From Stenotrophomonas nitritireducens (GTDB lineage: Bacteria > Pseudomonadota > Gammaproteobacteria > Xanthomonadales > Xanthomonadaceae), in the NCBI RefSeq assembly GCF_001431425.1, contig NZ_LDJG01000008.1, forward strand, positions 124,001 to 188,000: a stretch of 64,000 bases of DNA. Direction: 5' to 3'. The notes below the pieces were generated by a model. The model was not told where the DNA came from and did no database searches. It saw nothing but the letters and a program-made list of their open reading frames with translations. The first letter of the stretch is position 1. Every line of letters starts with the position of its first letter. This document shows positions 26,924-36,424 of this stretch, one piece after another. A program made the translations under genes and the position numbers.

Positions 26924-28405
26924 TCAATCGCTGCTCTCCCCGGGTTGTTTATCCGCCTCCATTTCCTTCAACGCCGCATGGGCGCTCTGGCTGGTCGGAT
27001 CCAGCTTCAAGGCGGTCTGATAGCTTTTGCGCGCCTCATCCAGGCGCCCCGCCGCCCGGTACGCCTCACCGAGACTGTCGTGGGTATTGGCCGAGCCGGG
27101 ATACGCTGCCACGCCCCATTCGAATACTCTGACCGCCTCGTCCTTCCGGCCAGCGCGAAGAAACTTGTAGCCCAGCGCGTTCAAGGCCTTCTCGTTGTGG
27201 TCGTAGTCGTCGCGACGCGGCCCCAGGCCTTCATAGGCCGCGGCCATGGCCGGGAGCCCCTGGCGATAGGCGATCGGGGTCAGCAGGTCGTCCAGGCTCC
27301 GCTTTGCCGGTTGCATCGGCTTGCCGTTGAGAACCTCCATGAGGTCCTGGCCCATCGCCACCACAAGCGAACCCTGCCAGAAGTTGTCGAGGATGATGAC
27401 GCAGTCCTCATGCGACTCGGACCGCAGGTAATAGCTCTGGTAGCCCGGTACGCTGCCGGTGTGGGAAACAACCTGCAGCGTGGCGCCATCGGGCAAGGTC
27501 CAGTCATCGACGTTCCATCCGAATCCATAGCTGGAGGCCTGCACGGTCAGCATCTTCCGCCGCGTGTCATGGTTCAGCAGGCGCTCGCCGTACAGCGCCC
27601 GATCGAAGCGGTAGAGATCATCGACCGTGCTGTAGATTCCCGCCGCCGCGAACGACACGCTCGGGTCGATCCACTGCGGGTGCACCAACGTGCCTTCCGC
27701 CGTGCGGGTGTAGCCTTCGGCGAGCCGTTCCTGCACCGACCTGCCGTTGAAAAGACCACTGGAAGCCATGTCCGCCGGGGCGAATATCCGCTCCTGCAGG
27801 TTGTCCGCAAGAGACCGCCCCGTGGCCTGTTCGATCAGCAGGCCGAGCAGGAAAAAGCCGTTGTTGTTGTATCGCCACTGCTGGCCCGGGTTTTCCAGAA
27901 GCGTCGGTCTGATCCACTCCCGCGCGAAGTCCATCGGCGCATAGCTGCGGCGTGCGGCGGTCTGCCACCACGGGTCGGTGTAGCGCCCGGGGATGTCCGC
28001 AAGCCCCGAGGTGTGGCTGAGCAGCTGGGCCACAGTCACCGCCGCGGCGGGCGTCCCGGCATAGAGCGCCGGCAGGTATTCGCCCAGTGTCCCCTCCAAC
28101 CGCAGCTCGCCCTGCTGGATCAACTGCATCGTGAGCGTGGCGACCAGCGGCTTGCTCAGCGAACCGACCCGATAGCGCCCTTCCACCCGGTTGGGCGTTG
28201 CCCATTCGACGTTGGCTTGGCCATAAGCGGCGCGCAGCAGCACCTGGTCTCCCCGCGCCACCAGCACTGTCCCGTTGAATCCACGGTGATCGGCGTAGCT
28301 GTCGACCAGGCGGCGCAGTTCATCGGCAGTAGGAGGTTGCTTCGCCAGGGCGACTGCGCTGCACATCAGCAGGACGAAACCACACACCCGGGCAATGGGA
28401 CGCAT
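26924..28405 (-). CDS. Secreted serine hydrolase (beta-lactamase/class C-like) with C-terminal TPR
   Basis: A 493-residue protein with a signal peptide (VCGFVLLMCSAVALAKQ). The penicillin-binding/class C-like domain has the nucleophile motif S82-L-S-K85 in YRVGSLSKPL, the YNN motif at 179-181 (WRYNNNGFFLLG), and a SHTGSVPGYQSYY box. The C-terminal ~90 residues are tetratricopeptide-like (LGEAYRAAGRLDEARKSYQT). Such fusions are usually esterases or D-amino-acid peptidases, not true beta-lactamases. A perfect palindrome of BlaI/MecI type lies 40 bp upstream, and a promoter (TTGACT-N17-ATAGTT) overlaps it, pointing to repression by a BlaI-family regulator not in the window. Confidence 0.88.
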   Translation of the reverse strand: MRPIARVCGFVLLMCSAVALAKQPPTADELRRLVDSYADHRGFNGTVLVARGDQVLLRAAYGQANVEWATPNRVEGRYRVGSLSKPLVATLTMQLIQQGELRLEGTLGEYLPALYAGTPAAAVTVAQLLSHTSGLADIPGRYTDPWWQTAARRSYAPMDFAREWIRPTLLENPGQQWRYNNNGFFLLGLLIEQATGRSLADNLQERIFAPADMASSGLFNGRSVQERLAEGYTRTAEGTLVHPQWIDPSVSFAAAGIYSTVDDLYRFDRALYGERLLNHDTRRKMLTVQASSYGFGWNVDDWTLPDGATLQVVSHTGSVPGYQSYYLRSESHEDCVIILDNFWQGSLVVAMGQDLMEVLNGKPMQPAKRSLDDLLTPIAYRQGLPAMAAAYEGLGPRRDDYDHNEKALNALGYKFLRAGRKDEAVRVFEWGVAAYPGSANTHDSLGEAYRAAGRLDEARKSYQTALKLDPTSQSAHAALKEMEADKQPGESSD

Positions 28406-28444
28406 CGACTGACCTCAATTGGCGAATCCGCCTGAAACTATCTC

Positions 28445-28464
28445 TTGACTACATATGTAGTCAA
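28445..28464. promoter_or_regulatory. Perfect 20-bp palindrome, BlaI/CopY-type operator
   Basis: TTGACTACATATGTAGTCAA is its own reverse complement. The core TACA-TA-TGTA is the hallmark of BlaI/MecI/CopY operators. On the minus strand its first half supplies a TTGACT -35 element, with ATAGTT 17 bases on, 40 bp upstream of the serine hydrolase start. The rest of 28465-28580 contains nothing I can call. Confidence 0.7.
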
Positions 28465-28581
28465 TGGGTCTTCGGCGCCGCTCGAGAGCCGCTTGGGGCG
28501 AGGTACTGGGCTGTGCGGGGTGAGGGCTGCGCCCGGCAGGGGAGTGGATCCGGGTGGGGGCGTGGGGTACCGGAAGAACAA

Positions 28582-28612
28582 TGAAAACCCCGCGCCGGTG
28601 GCCGGCGCGGGG
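28582..28612 (-). terminator. Rho-independent terminator of speE
   Basis: Read leftward, CCCCGCGCCGGC and its complement GCCGGCGCGGGG form a long GC stem followed by TTTTCATTG. It lies 30 bp after the speE stop. Confidence 0.8.
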
Positions 28613-28642
28613 TGCGGTACGGTACAGCGATGCAGTGCGGGC

Positions 28643-29500
28643 TTACTCGCCCAGTGCCTTGGCCACGAACGGCGGGCTGACCAGCACGCCGGTGTGCAGC
28701 GGGGCGGTGTAGTACAGGGTGTCGAAGGGCTTGGCGGCCGAGTCGGCCTCGCGGAAGCCGAAGCCGAAACCGGCCTGCTTGCTGGCCACGGTCACCGACC
28801 ACCAGCCGGTCGGGTAGCACGGCTGCGGGAACGGCAGGGTCTTGAACGACTGGAAGCCGGCCTTGCCCATTTCCGTGCGCATGTCCTTGATCAGGTCCAG
28901 CAGCGCCAGCGGCGATTCGCTCTGCTGCACCAGCAGGCCGTCATCCTTCAGGGCGCGGAAGCAGCTCTCGAAGAAGGCCTTGTTGAACAGGCCCTCGGCC
29001 GGGCCGACCGGATCGGTGGAGTCCACGATCACCACGTCCACGCTGCTCGGGGCGCAGTTGGCCATGTAGGCCACGCCGTCGTCGAACAGCAGCTCGGCGC
29101 GGGCGTCGCCGTTGGATTCGCACAGTTCCGGGAAGTACTTCTCGGCCATGCGGGTGACCTGCTCGTCGATATCGCACTGGGTGGCGCTCTCCACGCCCGG
29201 GTGCTTGAGCACCTCGCGCAGGGTGCCGCAGTCGCCGCCGCCGATGATCACCACGCGCTTGGGCGCCGGGTGGGTGAACAGCACCGGGTGGCTGATCATC
29301 TCGTGGTAGAAGAAATTGTCCTTGGTGGTCAGCATCATGGCGCCGTCGATGACCATCAGCTTGCCCCAGTCGGTGCTGTCGTAGATCTCGATCTTCTGGA
29401 ACGGCGACTGCACCTCGTCCAGCTTGCCGGTGATGCGGAAACCGATGGCCGAGCCGGTCGGCTGGAAGTGTTCGATGAACCAGTTTTCGTTGGTGGTCAT
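28643..29500 (-). CDS. speE: Spermidine synthase SpeE
   Basis: SpeE transfers an aminopropyl group from decarboxylated SAM to putrescine. The 285-residue protein shows the N-terminal beta-barrel part (KIEIYDSTDWGKLMVIDGAM, TTKDNFFYHEM), the Rossmann motif VVIIGGGDCGTLREVLKHPG, and the catalytic-loop VDVVIVDSTDPVGPAEGLFN. The start MTTNENWFIEHF is chosen for homology; the longer upstream frame lacks support. It is divergent from speA, so the arginine-to-agmatine step and the final polyamine step share a control region (29501-29773). Confidence 0.95.
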   Translation of the reverse strand: MTTNENWFIEHFQPTGSAIGFRITGKLDEVQSPFQKIEIYDSTDWGKLMVIDGAMMLTTKDNFFYHEMISHPVLFTHPAPKRVVIIGGGDCGTLREVLKHPGVESATQCDIDEQVTRMAEKYFPELCESNGDARAELLFDDGVAYMANCAPSSVDVVIVDSTDPVGPAEGLFNKAFFESCFRALKDDGLLVQQSESPLALLDLIKDMRTEMGKAGFQSFKTLPFPQPCYPTGWWSVTVASKQAGFGFGFREADSAAKPFDTLYYTAPLHTGVLVSPPFVAKALGE

Positions 29501-29773
29501 GGGGGATCCTGAGTGCTGGGGGCCGGCCTTCTCCGGGCGGAAAAAGCGGCCACGAAGGAAAGGATGCGGCCGGGTGGAGCCTGCCACGGGCAGGTTTCAT
29601 CCGGGCTGACGTCCAGGCCGATCGTTCTCCCCGGGTAGAGGGGAGGTGGCGCGGGCGCGGATTGTAACGGACCGCCGCCCCGCAGGCGTTAGAATGCGCG
29701 CCTGCGCCGCACTGGCCCGACCGTTGCGGCAGACGATGAACGCGTCGCCACGCGCCAGATACAGTAAATAGCC

Positions 29774-31672
29774 ATGACCCTCAGCTGTACCTGGTCCCTC
29801 GACCAGGCCCGCAAGACCTATTCGATCCCGCACTGGTCCGACGGTTATTTCGACGTCGATGCCGCCGGGCATGTCGTGGTGCGCCCCACCGGCGCGCAGG
29901 GGCCGGCCGTGTCGTTGCCGGAAGTCGTCGATTCGGCCCGCGCCGCCGGCGCCAAGCTGCCGCTGCTGGTGCGCTTTCCGGACATCCTCGGCCAGCGCCT
30001 GGGCAAGCTGCAGGCGGCGTTCGCCCAGGCCCAGTCCGATTGGGACTACGCCGGCGGCTATACCGCGGTGTATCCGATCAAGGTCAACCAGCACCAGGGC
30101 GTGGCCGGTACGCTGGCCTCGCACCACGGTGAGGGCTTCGGCCTGGAGGCCGGTTCCAAGCCGGAGCTGATGGCGGTGCTGGCGCTGTCGCGCCCGGGCG
30201 GACTGATCGTCTGCAACGGCTACAAGGACCGCGAGTACATCCGCCTGGCCCTGATCGGCCGCAAGCTCGGCCTGCAGACCTATATCGTCATCGAGAAGCC
30301 GTCCGAGCTAAAGCTGGTGCTGGAGGAATCCAGGGCGCTGGACGTGAAGCCGGGCCTGGGCGTGCGCATGCGCCTGGCCTCGCTGGGTGCGGGCAAGTGG
30401 CAGAACAGCGGCGGCGACAAGGCCAAGTTCGGGCTGTCGCCGCGCCAGCTGCTGGACCTGTGGAAGTCGCTGCGCGACACCGAGTACGCCGATTGCCTGA
30501 ACCTGCTGCACTTCCACATGGGCAGCCAGATCAGCAACGTGCGCGACATCGCCAACGGCATGCGCGAGGCCACCCGCTACTTCGTCGAGCTGTCGCGGCT
30601 GGGCGCGAAGATCAGCCACGTCGACGTCGGCGGGGGCCTGGGCATCGACTACGAAGGCACCCGTTCGCGCAGCTACTGCTCGATCAACTATGGCCTGAAC
30701 GCCTACGCCAGCAACATCGTGCAGCCGCTGGCCGAGGCCTGCGAGGAGCACGCGTTGACCCCGCCGCGCATCATCACCGAGTGCGGCCGTGCGATGACCG
30801 CCCACCATGCGGTGCTGATCGCCAACGTGTCCGAAGTGGAGCAGGCCGCCGAAGGCCGCATCCCCGAGGCGCACGACGACGAACCGGCCGCCGTCCGCCA
30901 CCTGCGCGAGATCCACGGCGAGCTGGACCAGCGCCCGGCGGTGGAACTGTTCCAGGAAGCACAGCATTTCCACGCCGAAGGTCTGAGCGCCTACGCGCTG
31001 GGCCAGATCGACCTGCCGCAGCGCGCGCGCATCGACGACCTGTTCTACGCCATCGCCAACGGTGTGCGTGCGCGCCTGAGCTATGACGAGAAGAGCCATC
31101 GCCCGGCGCTGGACGAACTGAACGACCGCCTGGTCGACAAGTACTTCGTCAACTTCAGCGTGTTCGAGTCCATTCCCGACGCCTGGGCGATCGACCAGGT
31201 GTTCCCGATCATGCCGATCCAGCGCCTGGACGAGCGCCCGCAGCGCCGCGGCGTGATCGCCGACATGACCTGCGACTCCGACGGCATGGTCAAGACCTAT
31301 GTCGAGAACGAGAGCCTGGACAGTTCGCTGCCGCTGCACGCCGTGCGCCATGGCGAGAGCTACCGCATCGGCTTCTTCCTGGTCGGCGCCTACCAGGAGA
31401 TCCTCGGCGACATCCACAACCTGTTCGGCGACACCGATGCGGTGGAAGTCACGGTCGATGACAGCGGTTACCGCATCGCCCAGCAGCGCCGTGGTGACAC
31501 CACCGACGTCATGCTCGACTATGTCGGCTACAGGCTGGACGACCTGCGCGCGGCCTACCGCCAGCGCGTGGCCGCCGCCAACCTGCCGGCCGCACGCGCC
31601 GCCGAGCTGGACGCGGCGCTGGAAGCCGGGCTCACCGGCTATACCTACCTGTCGGACGAGCCGCTGGGCTGA
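29774..31672 (+). CDS. speA: Biosynthetic arginine decarboxylase SpeA
   Basis: SpeA converts arginine to agmatine, feeding putrescine and spermidine synthesis. The 632-residue product is a fold-type III PLP enzyme with the Schiff-base lysine K103 in AVYPIKVNQHQG. Other signatures are LLHFHMGSQISNVRDIANGM, VDVGGGLGIDYEGTRSRS and the C-terminal IADMTCDSDGMV with the active-site Cys. Length matches family (~630). It stands alone, divergent from speE; a TAGAAT -10-like hexamer lies ~80 bp upstream. Confidence 0.96.
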   Translation: MTLSCTWSLDQARKTYSIPHWSDGYFDVDAAGHVVVRPTGAQGPAVSLPEVVDSARAAGAKLPLLVRFPDILGQRLGKLQAAFAQAQSDWDYAGGYTAVYPIKVNQHQGVAGTLASHHGEGFGLEAGSKPELMAVLALSRPGGLIVCNGYKDREYIRLALIGRKLGLQTYIVIEKPSELKLVLEESRALDVKPGLGVRMRLASLGAGKWQNSGGDKAKFGLSPRQLLDLWKSLRDTEYADCLNLLHFHMGSQISNVRDIANGMREATRYFVELSRLGAKISHVDVGGGLGIDYEGTRSRSYCSINYGLNAYASNIVQPLAEACEEHALTPPRIITECGRAMTAHHAVLIANVSEVEQAAEGRIPEAHDDEPAAVRHLREIHGELDQRPAVELFQEAQHFHAEGLSAYALGQIDLPQRARIDDLFYAIANGVRARLSYDEKSHRPALDELNDRLVDKYFVNFSVFESIPDAWAIDQVFPIMPIQRLDERPQRRGVIADMTCDSDGMVKTYVENESLDSSLPLHAVRHGESYRIGFFLVGAYQEILGDIHNLFGDTDAVEVTVDDSGYRIAQQRRGDTTDVMLDYVGYRLDDLRAAYRQRVAAANLPAARAAELDAALEAGLTGYTYLSDEPLG

Positions 31673-31686
31673 AGGCAGGTCCCCGG

Positions 31687-31714
31687 CGAGGCTGCGGCAA
31701 TCGCTGCAGCCTCG
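31687..31714. terminator. Hairpin between convergent speA and SDR genes
   Basis: CGAGGCTGC (31687-31695) pairs with GCAGCCTCG (31706-31714). No T-tract follows, so termination by this hairpin is uncertain. Confidence 0.4.
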
Positions 31715-31832
31715 ATGGCACCGGGACGGTCGCGTCGGTGGCAGCGCGCCGTCTGATCGCCGCGCGGCGCGCTTCATTCCGGCCTGAGCGCCCGTTCACC
31801 GCCCGGGTGGCAGCGCACGGGCGATGGCGGCA

Positions 31833-32585
31833 TCAGCTCCCGCGCGCGACCTGGAAGCCGGCGAACGACTGGCTGACCGGCATCAGCTCGAGGCGATTGA
31901 TGTTCAGGTGCGGTGGCAGGGTGGCGACCCAGAAGATCTGCTCGGCGATGTCCTGTGCGGTCATCGGGTTGGCACCCTTGTAGAGCTGGTCCGAGGCGGC
32001 CTGGTTGCCATGGGTGCGCACCAGGGTGAACTCGGTCTCGGCCATGCCCGGTTCGATCGCCGTCACGCGTACGCCGGTGCCGTGCAGGTCCGCGCGCAGG
32101 CCCAGCGAGAACTGGCTGACGAAGGCCTTGGTGCCGCCATAGGCGTTGCCGCCCGGGTACGGATGGATGGCGGCGGTCGAGCTGATGTTGATGATCGCGC
32201 CGCGGCGCTCGATCAGCTGCGGCAGCAGGCGATGGGTGAGGGTGACCAGCGCGGTGATGTTGGTGTCGATCATCGTGCGCCAGTCTTCCAGGCTGGCGTG
32301 CTGGGCGGCGGCGGTGCCCTGTGCCAGCCCTGCGTTGTTGACCAGCAGGTCGATGTCGCGGAATCCCGCCGGCAACGCCGCCAGCGCCGCTTCCATCGCC
32401 GCGGTGTCGCGGATGTCGAAGACTGCCGCGTGCACCGTGTCCGCACCGAACTCGTCCATCAGCGGTTGCAGGCGTGCGGCGCGGCGGCCGGTGGCGATCA
32501 CTTTCCAGCCGGCACCGGCAAAGCGGCGCGCCGCAGCGGCGCCGAAACCGGACGTGGCGCCGGTGATCAGGACGGTCTTGGACAT
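31833..32585 (-). CDS. Short-chain dehydrogenase, YdfG-like
   Basis: A 250-residue classical SDR with nucleotide motif VLITGATSGFGAAAARRF, NNAG (DLLVNNAGLAQ), Ser in INISSTAAIHPYPGG and catalytic Y-G-G-T-K in NAYGGTKAFVSQFS. It is closest in pattern to YdfG, an NADP-dependent 3-hydroxy acid dehydrogenase that reduces malonic semialdehyde and oxidises L-allo-threonine or serine. MSKTVLITG is the natural start; the in-frame extension upstream is rejected. Monocistronic. Confidence 0.88.
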   Translation of the reverse strand: MSKTVLITGATSGFGAAAARRFAGAGWKVIATGRRAARLQPLMDEFGADTVHAAVFDIRDTAAMEAALAALPAGFRDIDLLVNNAGLAQGTAAAQHASLEDWRTMIDTNITALVTLTHRLLPQLIERRGAIINISSTAAIHPYPGGNAYGGTKAFVSQFSLGLRADLHGTGVRVTAIEPGMAETEFTLVRTHGNQAASDQLYKGANPMTAQDIAEQIFWVATLPPHLNINRLELMPVSQSFAGFQVARGS

Positions 32586-32793
32586 GACGGGTTTCCAGGG
32601 AAAGGGGCTGTCGATTTTCGCACCTTCGCGGGCCACCGGCGCCGGTGGATGCAGGACATGACCGACATGGCGCATTCCGCCAAAGCCCCAGCAGGGCAAG
32701 CCCCGCACCTGCGCAGGCAACCGGAGAAACAGCCCTCTTGAGTCAAGGGGGCGCGCCGACAGGCGCGGGGATGTGGAGGTAACGGACACGGGG

Positions 32794-32844
32794 CCCAAGG
32801 TTTGCTGTGCAAACCTTGGGGTAATTCCGCCTTCGCGGAATTAC
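32794..32844. repeat. Two adjacent perfect hairpins at the SPOR gene 3' end
   Basis: CCCAAGGTTTGC-TGT-GCAAACCTTGGG would be one 12-bp stem (32794-32820), and GTAATTCCGC with GCGGAATTAC around CTTC is a 10-bp stem (32821-32844), with no base between. The second overlaps the stop codon of the SPOR gene. They may end transcription of argS-SPOR, though no T-run follows on either strand. The region 32586-32793 holds no gene I can support. Confidence 0.6.
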
Positions 32845-33710
32845 TGCGCCTTGATCGCCATCGCCTGCAGGCCGCTGCCGTCGAGCTTGGCCTTGGCTTC
32901 GGCCAGTTCGCTGGCGGTGCCATAGGGGCCCATGCGCACGCGGTAGACCGTGTTGCCGTTGATCTGCGCCGATTCGACGCGTGCGGCCAGGCCCATCATC
33001 GCCAGTTTGGCCTTGGTGGCCTCGGCGTCGCCGGAGGCACCGAAGGCGCCGGCCTGCAGGATGTAGCGGACGTTGTCGTTGCCTGCGGTGGCGACGCTGG
33101 CCATCGCAGCGGCGGCTTCAGGCTGCTTCTGCGGGGGCGTCGCCGCTGCCGCGGGGGCCGTGCTGGCCGCCTGCGCGGTGCGGGCCGGGGCCGTGTCGGC
33201 GGCCGCCGTCTGCTGGCGTGGCGCTTCGGTGATGGGCGCGGGCAGGGGGGCGGCGGCCGGCGGTACCGCACGGCCTTCCAGCGCGGCCTGTGCGCGCTGG
33301 GCTTCGCTGGTCTGCGCCGTACGCGCGGCCTGGGCGCGGCGCTGTTCCTCGGCGCGGGCGCTGGCGGCCAGTTCGGCGTCGGACATCTGGACTTCCTTGC
33401 CCGGCAGCAGGGTGTAGAAGTCGTACTGGGTCGCAGCCGGCTTTTCTGCCGGCTGCGCTCCCGTGCGCGCGGCCGGACGCGGCAGGTCCGCACCGGCGTC
33501 GATGTCGGCATCGGCGACCGGCGCCGGCTGCGCGTCCGGGTTGGGCTGCGGGCCCACCCGCAGGAAGCCGTCGCCCTCCTTCTTGAACAGATTCGGGGCG
33601 GCCAGGAACACCACGGCCGCGATCGCCGCGCCGGCGACCAGCCATACCCAGCCGGGCGTCCCGTTGCCGCTGTTGCGCCGGGCCTGGCTCTTGCCGCGTC
33701 GTGCTGCCAT
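32841..33710 (-). CDS. SPOR-domain, FtsN-like membrane protein
   Basis: A 289-residue bitopic protein: basic cytoplasmic start (RRGKSQARRNSG), one membrane segment (WVWLVAGAAIAAVVFLA, ~residues 21-39), a long Ala/Pro/Gln-rich linker, and a C-terminal SPOR domain (~residues 212-289: VRYILQAGAFGASGDAEATK ... VYRVRMGPYGTASELAEAKA). SPOR domains bind denuded septal peptidoglycan. The argS-SPOR order, with a 19-bp gap here, is common in gammaproteobacteria and fits a cell-division role like FtsN. Confidence 0.88.
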   Translation of the reverse strand: MAARRGKSQARRNSGNGTPGWVWLVAGAAIAAVVFLAAPNLFKKEGDGFLRVGPQPNPDAQPAPVADADIDAGADLPRPAARTGAQPAEKPAATQYDFYTLLPGKEVQMSDAELAASARAEEQRRAQAARTAQTSEAQRAQAALEGRAVPPAAAPLPAPITEAPRQQTAAADTAPARTAQAASTAPAAAATPPQKQPEAAAAMASVATAGNDNVRYILQAGAFGASGDAEATKAKLAMMGLAARVESAQINGNTVYRVRMGPYGTASELAEAKAKLDGSGLQAMAIKAQ

Positions 33711-33729
33711 TTCTGCTGCTTCTCCTTGC

Positions 33730-35418
33730 TTACATCTTTTCCGGCGCGCTTACGCCCAGCAGGCCCAGGCCGTTGGCGAGCGTCTGGCGGGCCGCGCCGG
33801 CGAGGGCGAGGCGGGCGTTGCGCGTGGCGGCATCGTCCACCAGCACCGGCGTCCCGTGATACCACGTGTGGAAGGCATGCGCCAATTCACGCAGGTACTG
33901 CGCGACCAGGTGCGGCTCCAGTGCCACGCCGGCGGCTTCGACCACTTCCGGGTAACGCGAGATCTCGTTCATCAGCTCCAGCGAGGCGGCGTCGTCCAGC
34001 TGCGCCAGTGCGGCCAGGCCCTGCGCCTGGTCGTGGTCCAGGCCCTTCTCCTGCGCCTGGCGCAGCAGCGAGCAGACGCGGGCATGCGCGTACTGCACGT
34101 AGAACACCGGGTTGTCGTTGCTCTGCTGGCGCGCCAGGTCGATGTCGAAGGTCAGCTGCGAATCGGGCTTGCGCGCGATCAGGAACCAGCGCACGGCGTC
34201 GCTGCCGACCTCGTCGATCAGGTCGCGCAGGGTCAGGTAGCTGCCGGCGCGCTTGGACAGCTTCACTTCCTCGCCGCCGCGCATCACCGTCACCATCTGG
34301 TGCAGCACGTATTCCGGCCAGCCCTGCGGGATGCCCACGCCCAGCGCCTGCAGGCCGGCGCGCACGCGCGCCAGCGAGCCGTGGTGGTCGGCGCCCAGTT
34401 CGGTGATGGCACGCTCGTAGCCGCGCTGCCACTTGCTCAGGTGGTAGGCCACGTCCGGCAGGAAGTAGGTGTAGGTGCCGTCGGACTTGCGCATCACGCG
34501 GTCCTTGTCGTCACCGAAGTCGGTGCTGCGCAGCCACAGCGCGCCGCCTTCCTCGTAGGTGTGGCCGGAGGCGACCAGCTGGTCCACCGTCTCGGCGACC
34601 TTGCCGTCCTTGTACAGCGAGCTTTCCAGGAAGTAGATGTCGAAATCCACGCCGAACGCGGCCAGGTCCAGGTTCTGCTCGTTGCGCAGGTAGGCCACGG
34701 CGAAGCGGCGGATGGCCTCGAAGTCCCCGGCATCGCCGGCACCGACCACCTGGCTGCCTTCCAGTTCGACGGTCTGGCCGAGCAGGTAGGCCTTGGCGAC
34801 GTCAGCGATGTACTCGCCGTTGTAGGCCTCGGCGGGCCACTGCGCGTCGCCCGGCTTGAAGCCTTGCGCGCGCGCCTGCACGGAGCGGGCGAGGTTCTCG
34901 ATCTGCACGCCGGCGTCGTTGTAATAGAACTCGCGCCTGGCGTTCCAGCCGTTGGCTTCCAGCACGCGCGCGATGCAGTCGCCGATGGCGCCGGCGCGGC
35001 CGTGGCCGACGTGCAGTGGGCCGGTCGGGTTGGCCGAGACGTATTCCACGCCGACATTGCGGCCGTTGCCGCCCAGGTTGCGGCCATAGTCGGCGCCTTC
35101 GCGCAGCACGCTGGCCACTTCGCGCTGGAACGCCACCGGCGCCAGTTTGAAGTTGATGAAGCCCGGGCCGGCGATCTCGACGCTGCTGACGTCGTCGCTG
35201 GGCGGCAACGCCGCGACCAGCGCCTGCGCCACGGCGCGCGGGTTGCTGCGCGCGGCCTTGGCCAGCAGCATCGCGGCGTTGGTGGCGAAGTCGCCATGCT
35301 CGCGGGTCTTGGGTCGTTCGACCACGAAATCCGGCGGCAGGGTGTCGGCAGGCAGGGTGCCGTTGGCGCGCAAGGCTTCGATGCCTTGGCCGATCAGGGC
35401 GCGGAGTAGGGATTTCAC
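33730..35418 (-). CDS. argS: Arginyl-tRNA synthetase
   Basis: ArgS charges tRNA-Arg. The 562-residue class I synthetase shows the HIGH-like [15 protein letters not shown], the editing-free catalytic core, [19 protein letters not shown] as the KMSKS counterpart, and the C-terminal anticodon domain from DPALVD-like [19 protein letters not shown] to the end. The GTG at 35418 ([16 protein letters not shown]) matches the family start; the ATG 33 bases upstream adds unrelated residues. It is first of a two-gene unit with the SPOR gene. Confidence 0.96.
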   Translation of the reverse strand: MKSLLRALIGQGIEALRANGTLPADTLPPDFVVERPKTREHGDFATNAAMLLAKAARSNPRAVAQALVAALPPSDDVSSVEIAGPGFINFKLAPVAFQREVASVLREGADYGRNLGGNGRNVGVEYVSANPTGPLHVGHGRAGAIGDCIARVLEANGWNARREFYYNDAGVQIENLARSVQARAQGFKPGDAQWPAEAYNGEYIADVAKAYLLGQTVELEGSQVVGAGDAGDFEAIRRFAVAYLRNEQNLDLAAFGVDFDIYFLESSLYKDGKVAETVDQLVASGHTYEEGGALWLRSTDFGDDKDRVMRKSDGTYTYFLPDVAYHLSKWQRGYERAITELGADHHGSLARVRAGLQALGVGIPQGWPEYVLHQMVTVMRGGEEVKLSKRAGSYLTLRDLIDEVGSDAVRWFLIARKPDSQLTFDIDLARQQSNDNPVFYVQYAHARVCSLLRQAQEKGLDHDQAQGLAALAQLDDAASLELMNEISRYPEVVEAAGVALEPHLVAQYLRELAHAFHTWYHGTPVLVDDAATRNARLALAGAARQTLANGLGLLGVSAPEKM

Positions 35419-35654
35419 GTGACTGTCTGCTTGGAGCGCGGAACTGCGCATTTTACCCGACCGACGGGACAGCTGCTTCCGGGGCCGGCCCGGCGGTCAG
35501 CGAAGTCAACGCGGGGTGCAGGAGCGGGCTGTGGCCTGCGTCCGGGGGAAGCAGCATGCGAGGAATGTCTGCCTGCGCTACCGGCCGGCACGGACCCGTG
35601 GCGGTTCCCCGCAGCAGGCGCGGCGGTTCCCCGGCACGCGGGGGCCGGGTCCTG

Positions 35655-36329
35655 CTACATCCAGCCACGGGCCGCCAGGGACACCGGCAGGCCGTCGCCG
35701 ATGACGAAGTGGTCCAGCAGCCGGATCTGCACCAGGGCCAGGGCTTCGCGCAGGCGCAGGGTGACGGCGCGGTCGGCCGTGGAGGGCTCGGCGTTGCCTG
35801 AAGGATGGTTGTGGCCGACGATCACCGCCGCGGCGTTGTGCGCCAGCGCCCTGCGCACCACCTCGCGGGGATGCACCTCGGCGCCGTCGATGGTGCCGCG
35901 GAACAGTTCCTCGAAGGCCAGCGCCCGGTGCCGGGTGTCCAGGAACAGGACCGCGAAGACCTCATGGGACTGGGGCCGCAGCCGCTGGACGAAGTAGCGG
36001 CCGGCCGAGTCCGGGTCGGTCAGGGTGGTGCCCCGCTTCAGGTCCGAGGCCAGATGGCGCTGGCCCAGTTCCAGCGCTGCGACCAGCCGGCAGGCGCGGG
36101 CCGGGCCCAGCCCCGGCACCCGCATCAGCTCGCGCGCGCTGCGGTCCAGCAGCTGCCGCAGCGGGCCATGCGTCTGCAACATCTCGCGCGAGGTCCGTAT
36201 CGCATCCTGGCCGGGCAGGCCCGAGCCCAGGAAGATCGCCAGCAGCTCCGCGTCGGAAAGGATGCGGGCCCCATGTGCCAGCAGCTTTTCGCGGGGGCGT
36301 TCGGAGTCGGGCCAGTCGCGGATGTGCAT
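35655..36329 (-). CDS. radC: RadC-family JAB1/MPN-domain protein
   Basis: A 224-residue RadC: N-terminal helix-hairpin-helix part ([34 protein letters not shown]) and a C-terminal JAMM metal motif, Glu upstream then [20 protein letters not shown]. The original repair role of RadC was withdrawn; the function is unsettled. The start [17 protein letters not shown] is the conserved one. It is divergent from coaBC (95 bp). The 236-bp gap on its other side (35419-35654) contains no gene I can support. Confidence 0.92.
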   Translation of the reverse strand: MHIRDWPDSERPREKLLAHGARILSDAELLAIFLGSGLPGQDAIRTSREMLQTHGPLRQLLDRSARELMRVPGLGPARACRLVAALELGQRHLASDLKRGTTLTDPDSAGRYFVQRLRPQSHEVFAVLFLDTRHRALAFEELFRGTIDGAEVHPREVVRRALAHNAAAVIVGHNHPSGNAEPSTADRAVTLRLREALALVQIRLLDHFVIGDGLPVSLAARGWM

Positions 36330-36424
36330 GGCCTCAGGATGAGCGCGGACCATGCGCAAGGTAATAAGTCGTAACGGACCCTTCGGGTAAGCTAAAGATT
36401 CTTGTGCAGGTAGGATTTCCCAAA

